Positions 49,834-60,160 of a DNA stretch of 64,000 nucleotides are shown in pieces. Location of the stretch: contig VUYV01000080.1 in the NCBI GenBank assembly GCA_008711295.1, positions 3,571,557 through 3,635,556 on the forward strand, given 5' to 3'. How positions within the stretch are numbered: the stretch's first letter is position 1; the number at the start of each line of letters is the position of its first letter. The position numbers and the translations under genes were made by a program. Below the pieces are notes generated by a model that was not told the origin of the DNA, searched no databases, and saw nothing but the letters and a program-made list of their open reading frames with translations. The stretch is from Anarhynchus alexandrinus (lineage: Eukaryota > Chordata > Aves > Charadriiformes > Charadriidae).

Positions 49834-50720
49834 TAAGATCTCTCTCCTGAGAGGAGAACGTCTCCTCCTGTAGATATTCTTAAGGCTGTTTTCCTCCAAG
49901 TTTTACCCTTCATTTCATCTCTTATGGTTGAGTCACTCAGAAGACCTTTCCGTAACACTATATACATAGATTTAAGCCTGAATAATTCTCATTACCTGTA
50001 AACTTTGCTAACTCACTACTTAACATTTTCCACGTAGTTTATGAATATGTTGAACAGCAGAATCCCAGCAATCTCCAGAGGATTCTGCCAGTAATCATCC
50101 TTCTCTGTGAAAATTGACCACTTACTGTTCCCCATTGTTTCCCTTCTTTTCACCAGTTGCTAATCCTGAGGAATACCTTCCCTTTAGCCCATGACTAATC
50201 TTCAAGTTTTTGTTTCTCTAAGAGTCTTTGGTGAGGGATTTTGTTGAAAGTCTGTTGAAAATCCAGTCACACTGTATCAACTGTCTGTGTTATCCATACA
50301 CACATCGATGTGATCTAACAACTATAAAATATTTCGGGGCATGACTGCTGTACAGAAGTTAATCCTGACCCTCTTCCCTTATGGCTACTGACGTTTTGTT
50401 ACGGTCTCTGCTTATTTACCTGATGCAGAAATAAACTCCCAAGCCTGCAGTAACTACGGTCATTTGCAAGGACTTTAGTGAAGATCGATGTCACATTAGT
50501 CACATTTTGTTTCTCTGCCTTTGTGGCTGCTTTAAACCGAAGCACCATTACTGTTTGATTTCACGTATGAGTTCTCAGACAACTTGGGTGAATACCGTCC
50601 CACCGTGGCAATTTCTTCTTATCCCCGTCTACTAAAATGTCCTAAAATTTTGTCTGTTGTACTGATACCACAATTTGCCAGAATTCCCCAGTTCCTTGCC
50701 TGTCCAGACTGGCACTGGTG
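49834..50720 (-). mobile_element. Old CR1/L3-like LINE internal fragment with reverse-transcriptase motif
   Basis: About 900 bp follow the reverse complement of the ancestral amniote CR1 (L3-like) reverse-transcriptase gene in order. On the minus strand, 50282-50219 still translates as VDTV, a stop, then LDFQQTFNKIPHQRLL. The family motif there is VDxVYLDFxKAFDxVPHxxLL, whose LDF aspartate is catalytic. Further along come the FNIFINxVE-like stretch (about 50058-50025) and a GDQSLxxE-like part nearer 49930. The frame is broken by stops and indels throughout, and both ends and the 3' tail are missing. It is a pre-avian fossil. Confidence 0.75.
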
Positions 50721-51578
50721 TAAGAGCCTTCTGACATGTATTCTTAAGGGGTTTTTTTTTATGGGTTTGTCTTTGAGTTTTCTTTTTACATTATCTTTGC
50801 CCTTCCCCACCCCACCCCCAATTAAACTTTCAGATTTGGTACAATACCAGCTTTCCCTTGGCCTGGTAAAACTTTGAGAACTTAGGGGTTACTGTAGTTT
50901 TGGGGATGATTTCATGTTTCATATTACTGATCGCAGGCACAGACTTAAGTAGGCCAAGTTTCTTACTGAAAAAAAAATCCTTCCTTATGACCGTGTTAAT
51001 CTCTTTCTTCAGGTATATTTTATCCCACCCTAAATATTGTCGCATTTTCACAACAGAAAATTTACAGACAAGCAAACGTCTACAACAACAAAAAAAGGCA
51101 GTTCTGTGCTCAGCACTGTAAATACGAATGTATTATGCGGTGACCTTCAAAACAGCAAGGCCCGCTCCTCCTCTCAGCGAAGCCGAGGGAGTTGGCTGCT
51201 GGCTCTCCTCCTCACAATAGGACCCTGTTACAGCCGAGCGCTGAAGCGTTCTCATCAATAAACAAGAAGTGAGTCTTTTGTTACTGCATTTGATTTGAAG
51301 ACTTTTTCGACAATAACGAAGTATGTCTAATGGTTATATCCTTTCTAAAAATAATCTCTTCCAGACATTTCTCCCCCTCTTTCGCGCTCCGCGTTATATA
51401 TGTATGTATGCACGGATGTACGACTGTGTTGAAACCGAAGATAAGTTTCTGCCCTTTTTTATAATTTTCATTCCTAACACGAGAGCAGAACTTATGCCCC
51501 AATTTGAAAAAAATGCCTAAACCTAAAAATGAATTAAACACACATAAAGTTCTGTTACTGGTCAGACCAAAACCCTAA
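50721..51578. other. Unique noncoding sequence, no gene recognised
   Basis: A mild CpG rise occurs at 51157-51250. Short frames only (65-97 codons), none recognised. Confidence 0.45.
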
Positions 51579-51651
51579 GGGTTGCATTCTGTATTCAATT
51601 ACACAAGTGTTACTCCCGTTGGAGTCAGGACTGGAGGGCAGAATTCAGCCT
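51579..51651. mobile_element. Palindromic MITE-like remnant
   Basis: GGGTTGCATTCTGTATTCAA, TTACACAAGTGTTACTCCCG, TTGGAGTCAGGACTGGAGGG and CAGAATTCAGCC follow the remembered element (GGTCAAATTCTG-TCAGTTACAC..TGTAA, CTCC-TTGAAGTCAATGGAG, CAGAATTTGGCC). Both ends are present (GCATTCTG and CAGAATTC). Confidence 0.48.
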
Positions 51652-52619
51652 GAAATTGTAAACAAGAAAAATCTGAACTGAGCCTGTGCTTTCCTTAATA
51701 TGCACTAGTATGTACCAAGATATTGTTGAATGCAAGGTCTCTTATTTGGGAAAAAGGGCAAGGCGAAAAGAATCAGTGAGCAATTGGGGAAAGATTTCTC
51801 CAGGATAGGATTTGCTGTCTAGATGCTTTGGCACAAGAGGGTTTGTTGAAGTGAGGAAACCTGTGTTTTGAGACTCCCAAATTGAGGTTGTTTTGACTTA
51901 TTCCTCTCCGCCGTGTCTTTCTCAGCCATGGATCTCTGCAGATGCACATCCTGTACTGGGATGCAGTTTCCTCACCCTTTTCTGCCACCAAATCCAGACC
52001 CGCTCCTTCCTTGACACCCACAAGAAGCAGGACAGTAAATGACAGTGATTTTCTTGTACTTGTTTCAAGGTTTGAAGGTTGCTTGTGCTTTCCTTGAGGA
52101 AGTTGTGGCTTTTTCTTTTTGAAGTACTTGTCTTTCTCAGATGACATCCTCTTTGTGCCCTGACCCAAACTTGCAATCTCAGGGACTGTTTTTTTCCCTT
52201 TTTTGGTGAAGGTCTTATCACATTTTTGAGTACTGCAGAAATTTGAGCAGAAGGCTCACACAAAATACAGGTGTGCCGGGAAGGTTTGCATTTTCACAGT
52301 GCACCAAGTGGTAAGTCTCATCTCTGCATGTCTCCACAGCTTGGGGAGCTTCTGTGGTTAAACAGACACTTTAGTTGGGCAAGTCTATATGAGGCATCGA
52401 TTGCTCTTCCCACTTAAACAGCTTAATATGTAAGTCACGGCTTGGTGTTAGAAAGAGGGTCCAAAACTGGAGGCAGAAGAATGTTATGTTTCAAAGAGTT
52501 GTATGTGTAGCTAAGGTACAATTTAAAATAAAGCAGAAATTATACGAAAAACAGAGCCTAAGACAAGGCTGACATTCATTTAGTTGCCACAGAGGATGCT
52601 GTACAGACAGTTGCCATTT
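51652..52619. other. Unique noncoding sequence, no gene recognised
   Basis: Two overlapping minus frames (51773-52168, 131 codons; 51922-52263, 113 codons) are lysine/serine-rich and resemble no known protein. No repeat is recognised. Confidence 0.42.
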
Positions 52620-52765
52620 TAGTGTATGAGTGGTCTCCCTGTCTCGTAGAATGGAGCCATTGTTGGCAGCGTCCGTCCCTCGCGGCCGGACAAAGGGCAA
52701 CGTCGGGGTGCGAGCCACCAAAAGGCAGTGCTGAGAAAAACGGGGGCTTGCTGGAGAAGGCTCTG
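52620..52765. promoter_or_regulatory. Short CpG-rich patch
   Basis: About ten CpGs occur between 52643 and 52745, including CCCTCGCGGCCGG and CAACGTCGGGGTGCGAG, within AT-rich CpG-poor flanks. The overlapping 124-codon minus frame (52491-52865) is not recognised. An orphan CpG island or cryptic promoter is possible. Confidence 0.3.
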
Positions 52766-54365
52766 CAAAGTACCTACTCCTTGCTGCTGCTGAAGAGTCA
52801 GTGCTAAAGACGAAGTTTCTTGTGAGATGTGGCATAATGTATTTTTCCATCTTTTGCCGTCCCACACGTGAACAGACATAGCTGATATATGATTTTCAAA
52901 ACAGAGTATTATCTGAAGCTTAGTAGGGATGTTAACAATGCTTGAGTGTGTTCATGAAAATTATTACTTCAGTTTGTCTGCATACACATCCGGAGCCACA
53001 TTACAATTTACTGTTGCTGTTTTTAAAAGCCAGCTCTGGTAGAACTGAGATGTCCGATGGTCACCGCTTTCTCCCATGAGAGAAGCTTGGGAGACTTTGC
53101 AGAATGATATACTGCCCAGTTTACTTGGGCTTAGGACCCCTCACAGAAAACACCATACTCTCTCCCAGTGAAACTGTGACCTACTGGCCCAAATACCCTG
53201 TCTGATCTTAGCTGCTATGATATCTTAGAAATAAATAGGACTTGCGCTAGCCATGCAGTGATCCTAATCTTTGAAGCCTTTATACATCCAGCTTCATTCT
53301 GACATTAGAGAGGGTCTGGTAACCATGCAAAAAATGTTAGCTGTCTCTAATATGTGATAAAACTGTAATAAATGTAGAAATTGATGAAATGAGGAGCCAA
53401 TGATTATGGGCACTGTTAGGCAATGCACAGGTTCAGGGAAGATGAACTTTTCTTTTTCAAAAGTTCTAAAACTACCCCGAAAAGTTTAACTGGCAGCAAG
53501 TGTGAGCAGGCTCTCGTTCCGAGCTTTTCTTCCTGAAATAACTGGAAGAAAATGTGCTTCAAATAAGAGGTAACTATTAAACTGCAAGTCAAGGGTTAAT
53601 TTTTCTTTTCTTAGAGCAGCAGTAAAGGCTGACTTTTCCCATTCTGCACTATATGTGGCATTATACGTGGCAGCTGCAACCTATTTCTAATCCTAAATTC
53701 TGATAGTTTATTGCTATTGTGGGAGATGAAGGATTTGGTCCTTGGTCTAGAATTCCAGGTGTCTGAGAGATTTGTAAGAGCTGTGAAAAAAAGGAAAAAT
53801 GATGCAAAGAATATGACATTTCTGGAAATATCATTTAGATTTTGGTCATCAGGGAAGAGGAATGGGTGGTTCAGGTCATCTGCTGAACTGGCGTTTCAGT
53901 GCTTGGGCAAGCAGAGAATCGAGCAGACTTGTCAAAGTCGTAGGTTAAGTTATTGCTTTGAAGTGTGGCACCACCACATAACTTACAGGTCTAAGTAGAT
54001 GCTTAGTTCTCTCTGGTCTACCTAAGCTTGCAGTTTTCATTCGTGGTTATTTTGTGTCGTACTGCTGACCCTGGAGACAACAGGCAACTTTGTCCTGTTT
54101 TAAACTTTGTGCAGTTGCTTAGGGAAGTGCAGGGGATCCACAGTGAAAGCTGAGCTGGAGGTACAACCATCCAGCTCCTGAAGAAATCAACTGGTCATAC
54201 TGGTGAAAGTGCTCAATATAATGGGTAGATTCCCAGCTGCACAAAAGAGAGAGAAGTGCATACACAGAATAGAATTTCTTGCTGTGTCTACTTAATTGAA
54301 CTATCTTGTCCACAAATCTTTTGCATTTTCTCTTTTCTTTTCGAACTCACAAGTATGCAGATTTT
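52766..54365. other. Unique noncoding sequence, no gene recognised
   Basis: The 95-codon plus frame at 53711-53998 shows no family features. No repeat is recognised. Confidence 0.45.
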
Positions 54366-56290
54366 AAGGCAAAATGGAATACTATGATTATCTATTCTAA
54401 TCTCCTCCTTTTCCACATAACATAAGCCAAAGAACTTCCCTGAATTAATTTCTGCTTCTAGTCTTACAGCTATAGTTGAACTGAATATGTCTTTTAGAGA
54501 AATACCCGATCTTAACATTTTCTGGTGATGAAAAGTCCATTGCAGTCCTGACTTGCCAGTTCACAATGCCTAATTACCCACATTGTTAAAAATACAAGCC
54601 TTATGTCTAGTCTGAATTGTTCTCACTTCTGTTTCCAGGTGTTGGATCTTATCATATCTTTCTGCTAGACTGAAGAACTGTGCATTTTTCAAAGTACTCT
54701 TCCCCATGTAGATAACTACAGATTTGAGAAAATCTGCTCTTTTGACCTTCTCTCTGATAAGTTCAAAGTCTTACCTCTGCTGCCTTGGTAGCAATGCCCA
54801 GATTCAGATTTGAGCAAGTAACTCAATCCAAGTTGGTGGTTCTGTACTATAGGCCCTTCTTTGCCTCTGACTCTCATCACTTAACTCCGCACTTCATTGT
54901 GGCAGAGGCAAACAGAAGCCTGCCAGTATCCACCTGGCCTTTCTCACACCGGGGATGTTTGCACAGGGACAGAGCTTGTGTATAGATGTGCTTCTGAGGG
55001 CAAGGGGGAAATATCTATGTTGTTCATTCCTGAACACGTGCATAAAATACAGTAACTTCCAGGCTTTAAATATGGAGATTAATTTATTAGCCAAAATGAC
55101 ATTTTGCAACTTTTTATCTGCACCTACGTCTTGGGCTTACTCTTTTCCTAGCTTTGCTGCAGGAATATCATGAGGGGACAATTGCAATTATACAGTCAAT
55201 AGTGGTGAAGCTCAAGAACATCAGATCTTCTAAACCACCCCAAGAATTTTTCACATTAGAATAAGTAGTAGATTCATCCCAAACTAGACACAGAGACTGA
55301 GTCAACAGAAATATGGCATGGATGATCAAGACTCTTGACTCGGGTCTGAACTGATGAAGTTAATAACATAACTTTACCACCAGCATTTTTAATCTTTACA
55401 TTCATGTTTTGCAGCTTTTCAGTTTTTCTCCTACCTCTTTTCTGAACCCACTCTGATTTTTTTAAATGTCTTCCTTAAAGTGTAGACAGCAGTGTTGGAT
55501 TCCAACAGCAGATGTTCCAATATCAAAGCAAGAATAACCTTCAACTAATTTCTTTGTTATGTCACTAAATCATATTCCTGCTTACAGTAGCTACAATGGC
55601 TACTCAGAAACAACACATATGCAGCTGTCTGCCATGAACATGATTTCTTCTTTTTTTTTGGAAATACTGCCTTAAAAGCTTACAATCCAGAATTCCCTCC
55701 TTCTAAATATATTAAGTATTTTGTTTTAGAGGAACAGTCTTTCATTGCTGGCATTGAAGCACGTATTTGACTGTGCCAGCTCTCTATACAATGCAGATCC
55801 TTCTATATCTGTGATCTACTTTTATCCTTATTTATCACTTCTCAGTCTTTCCTTTATATGAAACTTTATCAGAAGTGATGTGACTAGATGTTTTCTACAG
55901 GTTATTTAGAAAAATATAACAACGTGGGAAAAAAAATCCAGTGAGATCCTACTAGAAAGATACCTGCTCAGTGATAATTTCCCACTTACAAGCAGACTTC
56001 AAGAGCCATCAGCTGATGGTTAACTTACATAATATGTAAAACAGTAATTTTATATGGTTCTAGATCCCCAATTCAAATCTTCAAAAAAGCACATCAAATG
56101 CTTCATAGATCTTATTACATCAACGATATTGTCTTTGTCAAGCAAATTTTTATTTCCATCAGATAGTTTGATAAGATCTTTCTTCCATTAACTGCAGTTG
56201 ATCAACATTCATTAAATTATCTTGTTTAATTCTTCAAAACAAGAGGAGATTCACCCCATTACTGCTTGATATAAGCAGGTCTGTAGCTTG
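54366..56290 (-). mobile_element. Long old CR1/L3-like LINE, interrupted by about 600 bp
   Basis: Two blocks are collinear with the reverse complement of an ancestral amniote CR1. Block 54366-54770 is the 3' part (on the plus strand TAATCTCCTCCTTTTCCACA, CATAACATAAGCCAAAGAAC, GTTAAAAATACAAGCCTTAT, TTTCTGCTAGACTGAAGAAC). Block 55374-56290 continues upstream: CTTCCTTAAAGTGTAGACAG, then AATTTTATATGGTTCTAG, then ATCTTATTACATCAACGATA, where the opposite strand once coded the VDVIYLDFxKAFD region. Between them, 54776-55373 does not align and looks inserted. The copy is riddled with substitutions and indels and has no usable frame. It is the longest LINE copy in the window. Confidence 0.75.
54776..55373. 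mobile_element. Unidentified insertion nested in the old CR1 (about 598 bp)
   Basis: The CR1 alignment stops at about 54775 and resumes at about 55374. The five bases TTACC occur on both sides of the gap (54771-54775 and 55374-55378) at the point where the uninterrupted CR1 has a single TTACT, as expected for a target-site duplication. A 5-bp duplication and about 600 bp would suit a solitary LTR, but clear TG...CA ends, a polyadenylation signal and similarity to a known element are lacking. It could also be a decayed DNA element or an alignment gap caused by divergence. Confidence 0.35.
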
Positions 56291-57210
56291 TAGTATTTTT
56301 GCATATGACTTTTCATGATAGTAAAATCAAGCTTTCTTAGCACTTATCGAAGTCTAAGCTAGGAATTATTGAGATCTGCAAGCAAGCTGAGATGAAGCTT
56401 CTATATGGTCTGATTTCTTGTTAAATGCTTTTTAATAACCAGACATGGAGAGGACTTTGAGGTTTGTATGGCTCCTTCCAATACAGCAAAAGTGGTGTAT
56501 CTTTTAAATACAATTGCTTCACTCCTTATCCGTTGCTGAGATTTTCTTAGTGGCTTGAAGGTTGAGCTCTTAAGGTTGAAGTCCTGCAGTATTTGCTTAG
56601 AAACCACGGGTAATATTCAGAGTTTCTATGCTTTTAATTGTGCATCTCTTTGCTAAGCAAATCAAACTACGGCCTTTGTTTCCTTTGAGTAATAGCATGA
56701 TAATAAGTTAATGAAAAGCAGGATGGAGAAGGGTGAGAGGGAATATTAATAATAGCTATGTATTTGCATGTACAGAATATTTATGTTGTGCAAAACTACT
56801 TGAAATAATGAATATTACTGGAATGCATATGACTTACCATATGAATCTGTAACATAAGCATACACATACGGAGAGAGTGTGTACATATTTATGAGTAAGA
56901 CCAAGCCGGAGAGCAGTGGGTGTAAGCCAAAGTAGAAGGCAAAGCAAAGTGAGATCCTCAGCCAGGATGGGGGACCTAGGCCACTCTTTACCAGTAAAAG
57001 CGCGTCTCTGGGACATGCTGGTGTCTCTGGCATAGAGGAGTAGGGTATGTCGTATCTTGGATTCAAACAGCTGGAGCTTACAAAACTTCGTGGTCTTCCA
57101 GGAGAGAGCTATCACAAACAGCATGTGCATGGTGTCCTTCTTTGCTAGGGAGCTGAAAAGGTGGTAGCTCCCACGTGAGGGTCTCAAGCCAGGCAGGGGA
57201 AAGGCAAGTG
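56291..57210. other. Unique noncoding sequence, no gene recognised
   Basis: Overlapping minus frames at 56815-57290 (70-117 codons) show no family features. No repeat is recognised before the CR1 tail at 57211. Confidence 0.45.
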
Positions 57211-57353
57211 ATCATAGAATCATAGAATGGTTTAGGTTGGAAAGGACCTTGAAGATTGAGTTCCAACCCCCCTGCCATAGGCAGAGACACCTCCCACTAG
57301 ACCAGGCTACCCAAGGCCACATCCAGCCTGGCCTTGATGTGAAGTTATGAGAA
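57211..57353 (-). mobile_element. CR1 LINE 3' end, very short copy
   Basis: The plus strand opens with ATCATAGAATCATAGAATGG, the reverse complement of the avian CR1 tail. It continues with TTTAGGTTGGAAAGGACCTT and ends in the ORF2 terminus (CATCCAGCCTGGCCTTGATG). Only about 143 bp of the 3' end was inserted, an extreme 5' truncation. It lies head-to-head with the longer plus-strand copy at 57508. Confidence 0.93.
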
Positions 57354-57507
57354 GGCATCTCTGACCATGCATCCTCATCTTCTGAATCCTTTGCTGCCTG
57401 TGAATGCCTGACCTGGGCAGCTGGGAATTATTGAGATAATGGCTTGGGGATGACAACATGTGACTATTTCCCATTTCCCTCCTATTGCTAGCTCTTGCTG
57501 TGGGTTT
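57354..57507. other. Spacer between two head-to-head CR1 copies
   Basis: About 150 bp of ordinary sequence separates the truncated 5' ends of the two CR1s. Nothing is recognised in it. Confidence 0.6.
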
Positions 57508-57511
57508 TCAA

Positions 57512-58283
57512 GGGAGGGATGCCATCCAGAGGGACCTGGACAGGTTTGAGAAGTGGGCCTGTACAAACCTCATGAAGTTCAACAAGGCTAAGTGCAAGGT
57601 CCTACATCTGGGTCGGGGCAATCCCAAGCACAAATACAGGCTGGGTGGAGAATGGATTGAGAGCAGCCCTGAGTAGAAGGACTTGGGGGTGTTGGTGGGT
57701 GAGAAGCTCTACGTGACCCGGCAATGTGTGCTTGCAGCCCAGAAGTCCAACCATATTCTGAGCTGCATCAAAAGAAATATGGCCAGCAGGTCGAGGGAGG
57801 TGATTCTGCCCCTCTACTCTGCTCTTGTGAGACACCACCTGGAATATTGCATCCAGCTCTGGAGCCCCCAACATAAGAAGGACATGGACCTGTTGGAGAG
57901 AGTCCAGGGGAGGGGTGTGAAGGTGATCAGGGGGCTGGAACACCTCTGCTATGAAGACAGACTGAGAGAGTTGGAGCTGTTCAGCCTGGAGAAGAGAAGA
58001 GAAGAGAAGAGAAGAGAAGAGAAGAGAAGACTCTGGGGACCTTATAGCAGCCTTCCAGTATCTGAAGGGGACCTACAAGAAGGCTGGAGAGGGACATGTA
58101 GTGATAGGACGAGGGGGAATGGCTTCAAACTGGAAAAGAGTAGATTTAGAATAGATATTAGGAAAAAATTTCATTCTGAAGGTGGTGAGGCACTGGAACA
58201 GGTTTCCTAGGGAAGTTGTGGATGCCCCATCCCTGGAGGTGTTCAAGGCCAGGCTGAATGGGGCTTTGAGCAACCTGGTCTAG
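57512..58283 (+). pseudogene. CR1 ORF2 C-terminal remnant, broken
   Basis: Frames 57485-57676 and 57683-58210 are the same reading frame split by a TAG at 57674-57676, where the family has a glutamate codon (GAG). They encode the end of the CR1 reverse transcriptase: [40 protein letters not shown], then [20 protein letters not shown] and [18 protein letters not shown]. At 57991-58030 an expanded GAAGA run inserts charged residues ([13 protein letters not shown]). Just after it a small deletion near 58037 shifts the frame, so the true terminus ALSNLV-stop (58263-58283) is in another frame. Catalytic motifs lie upstream of the truncation and are absent. Confidence 0.9.
57991..58030 (+). repeat. 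Microsatellite (GAAGA)8 inside CR1 ORF2
   Basis: Eight perfect copies of GAAGA occupy 57991-58030. The CR1 consensus has about two such units here (in the segment coding LEKRRL), so the LINE sequence itself seeded the expansion after insertion. The perfect copies suggest it is recent and likely length-polymorphic. Confidence 0.95.
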
Positions 58284-58370
58284 TGGGAGGTGTCCCTGCC
58301 CATGGCAGGGGGTTGGAACTCTATGATCTTTAAGGTCCCTTCCAACCCAAACCATTCTATGATTCTATGT

Positions 58371-58734
58371 TTCTACTTTTTAGCAGTCTGCTGCTGACTA
58401 GTTTGCCCAGTCCTGAATTTCTTCAGCCACCTGTGATGGTTTGGCCAGGGATATTGTAGGACAGAAGCTGTACCATACTTGGCAAATCAAACTTCACCAC
58501 CAAAGTTTGGCCCAGCTAAACTACCAGAACCAAGACGAAGCAAATAATAACGATGCTTACATTTACTTATTTTTCTCATTACATGTACGTTTCATATCGA
58601 GTCCCTGAGTCAAACCTGACACAGGTTGTGAGGAGCCGATGTCATTAATATCTGATGCATCTCCATGTGCAAGGTTCATGGAGCTGTGGCTAGAGGGGTC
58701 TACTGCATGTCATTAGCTCTGACATTTTGCCATA
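58371..58734. other. Unique noncoding sequence, nothing recognised
   Basis: No gene, repeat family or regulatory structure could be supported between the two LINE copies. Confidence 0.5.
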
Positions 58735-59055
58735 GGTCAGTATAATCCAACATACTACAGGTACATCAGAAGCCACTAAATTCCACACATTTACCTCCAT
58801 AGTAAAACCAGTAACTTCTGCTTGATTACAGTGTACTCTCCTTGAAAATATCCAGTTTTGATCTGAAGATACTAAGAGCTGGTATTGCTTGGAGGACAGC
58901 TATGTTTTTTGTTTGAGACAGTTTCTTGCTCAGTTGAATTTCTCCAGCTTCCACTTGCAGTCACAGCTTCTTGTTCAGTCTGTCTACACTACATTGAAGA
59001 GCTCTTTAGCGTCTAGTTTTCTCCCTGTAATCAAATTTGTCACCTCAAACTATTG
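58735..59055 (-). mobile_element. Old CR1/L3-like LINE 3'-end fragment
   Basis: The plus strand follows the same ancestral CR1 3' region as 54366-54770 and so is a separate copy. Visible are AGTAACTTCTGCTTGATTAC, AGTTTTGATCTGAAGATACT, then TCAGTTGAATTTCTCCAGCT, TCCACTTGCAGTCACAGCTT, CATTGAAGAGCTCTTTAGCG and CCTGTAATCAAATTTGTCAC. It is strongly diverged and has no readable frame. Confidence 0.65.
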
Positions 59056-59889
59056 CGTCCAGAACAAAATCCCTCAGTCGAGGTAGGAAATGATCAACAC
59101 CTTTGCTGCCACTCTCATCAGAGAACAAAAGATAAAATGAACATGGAGATTCAAATAATAAAATCTGTTGAGTATGTAGAGTTCTGCACTGAGATGAGGG
59201 CTGATGTTCTGCTCTTGGAAAGCTTGAATCAACATTATCGTGCTGAAAATTACTGGTACTGAAACAAAGTGCTTCACTTTCAAGAGCAGGCAGCCTTGTA
59301 ACACTTACATGCACAGAAGTGCCATATATATATATATAGTGTAAAATAATTCATCTCTATCTCATATGGCTGGTATAATTTTAATTGCATGGTAAAACAT
59401 GAGAGTATTTCTAGAAGCAAAAGATAGTTGGGAACACCTGCCTCCTTATGTTCAGCGTATATATTCGTTCATTTTCAATATGAACAGCTTATTGAGGAAT
59501 CTTAGCTAACAAGTCCTAGCATTGGCTTTACAATCTGATGAACCTATGGAGTTAATTCACTTTAATTTATTTTTTTTTCAGAGTTCTGCTAAGTCCTAGC
59601 AAAAATCATTAAAAAGTACTATCTCATACTTTTGGAAGGGAAACTGGTTTCAAAACCTCTCCAAAATGGTGCAAAATCAACCAGGTTGGACACAGCACTT
59701 TAGAATATACTGTAGAAAAAATCCTGTATGTTCATGAGGAAGAGCAGAGAATATAGCTGAGCTCTTGCTTTTACGGTTTTTCAATATCACCCCGAGGTCA
59801 CACAGGTCTATGGAATGTCTTTCATATTGTAAATCAGAAAAAGAGCAAAAAAGCAACAAAAATGTAATTTCTTAGATACTTCTTTATAA
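59056..59889. other. Unique AT-rich noncoding sequence
   Basis: A short (AT)7 run lies at 59324-59338. Frames of 60-89 codons overlap on both strands at 59045-59314 without family features. Confidence 0.45.
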
Positions 59890-60160
59890 TGAAGTGCTGG
59901 CCATCGCCCATAAATACGCAGTGCTGGAAACTCCCGACAGCTTCTACCATCCCCGAGACGGGGCTGGACCCTCAGCAGTGGTCACCTCGGTAACCGGTCG
60001 GGCCTCCATGCCAACAAAAAACGGCCGCAATTCCCACTTTTCCAGGATTCCTGCGTCATTCAAACATTGCCACCATACCCTGCCTCAAACTGACCTGGAC
60101 AGGAGCCCAGAACCTGTCGGGAAATATGACCGCAGTGCCAGATGTGCTGGAGAATGAGGG
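59890..60160. promoter_or_regulatory. GC- and CpG-richer patch
   Basis: Compared with its flanks, the segment is GC-rich with CpGs at CATCGCCC, CCCGACAG, CCCCGAGACGGGG, CTCGGTAACCGGTCGGG and ACGGCCGCAA. An 87-codon plus frame (59894-60157) spans exactly this patch. I recognise no protein in it, and no clear acceptor/donor pair bounds it. It could be an orphan CpG island or an unknown exon. Neither is shown. Confidence 0.28.

Larger units (their letters stand above)
57508..58370 (+). mobile_element. CR1 LINE, 5'-truncated copy with intact 3' tail
   Basis: The copy begins within the reverse-transcriptase gene (GGGATGCCATCCAGAGGGAC) and runs without large gaps through the end of ORF2 (stop at 58281-58283). 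It continues through the short 3' untranslated region (GTCTAGTGGGAGGTGTCCCT, CCCATGGCAGGGGGTTGGAA) to the tail CCATTCTATGATTCTATG at 58352-58369. Similarity to avian CR1 subfamilies as I remember them is high, making it one of the youngest repeats here. It carries an internal GAAGA microsatellite. Confidence 0.95.

Noticed and set aside
51555..51580. CTGGTCAGACCAAAACCC resembling the 3' end of an ancestral CR1
   Set aside because: The match is too short and continues into a palindromic MITE-like element instead.
51773..52263. Overlapping 131- and 113-codon minus frames
   Set aside because: Low-complexity lysine/serine content with two competing frames and no known domain.
59790..59830. GAGGTCACACAGGTCTATGG resembling reverse MIR
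   Set aside because: A single 15-20 base similarity without the rest of the element.
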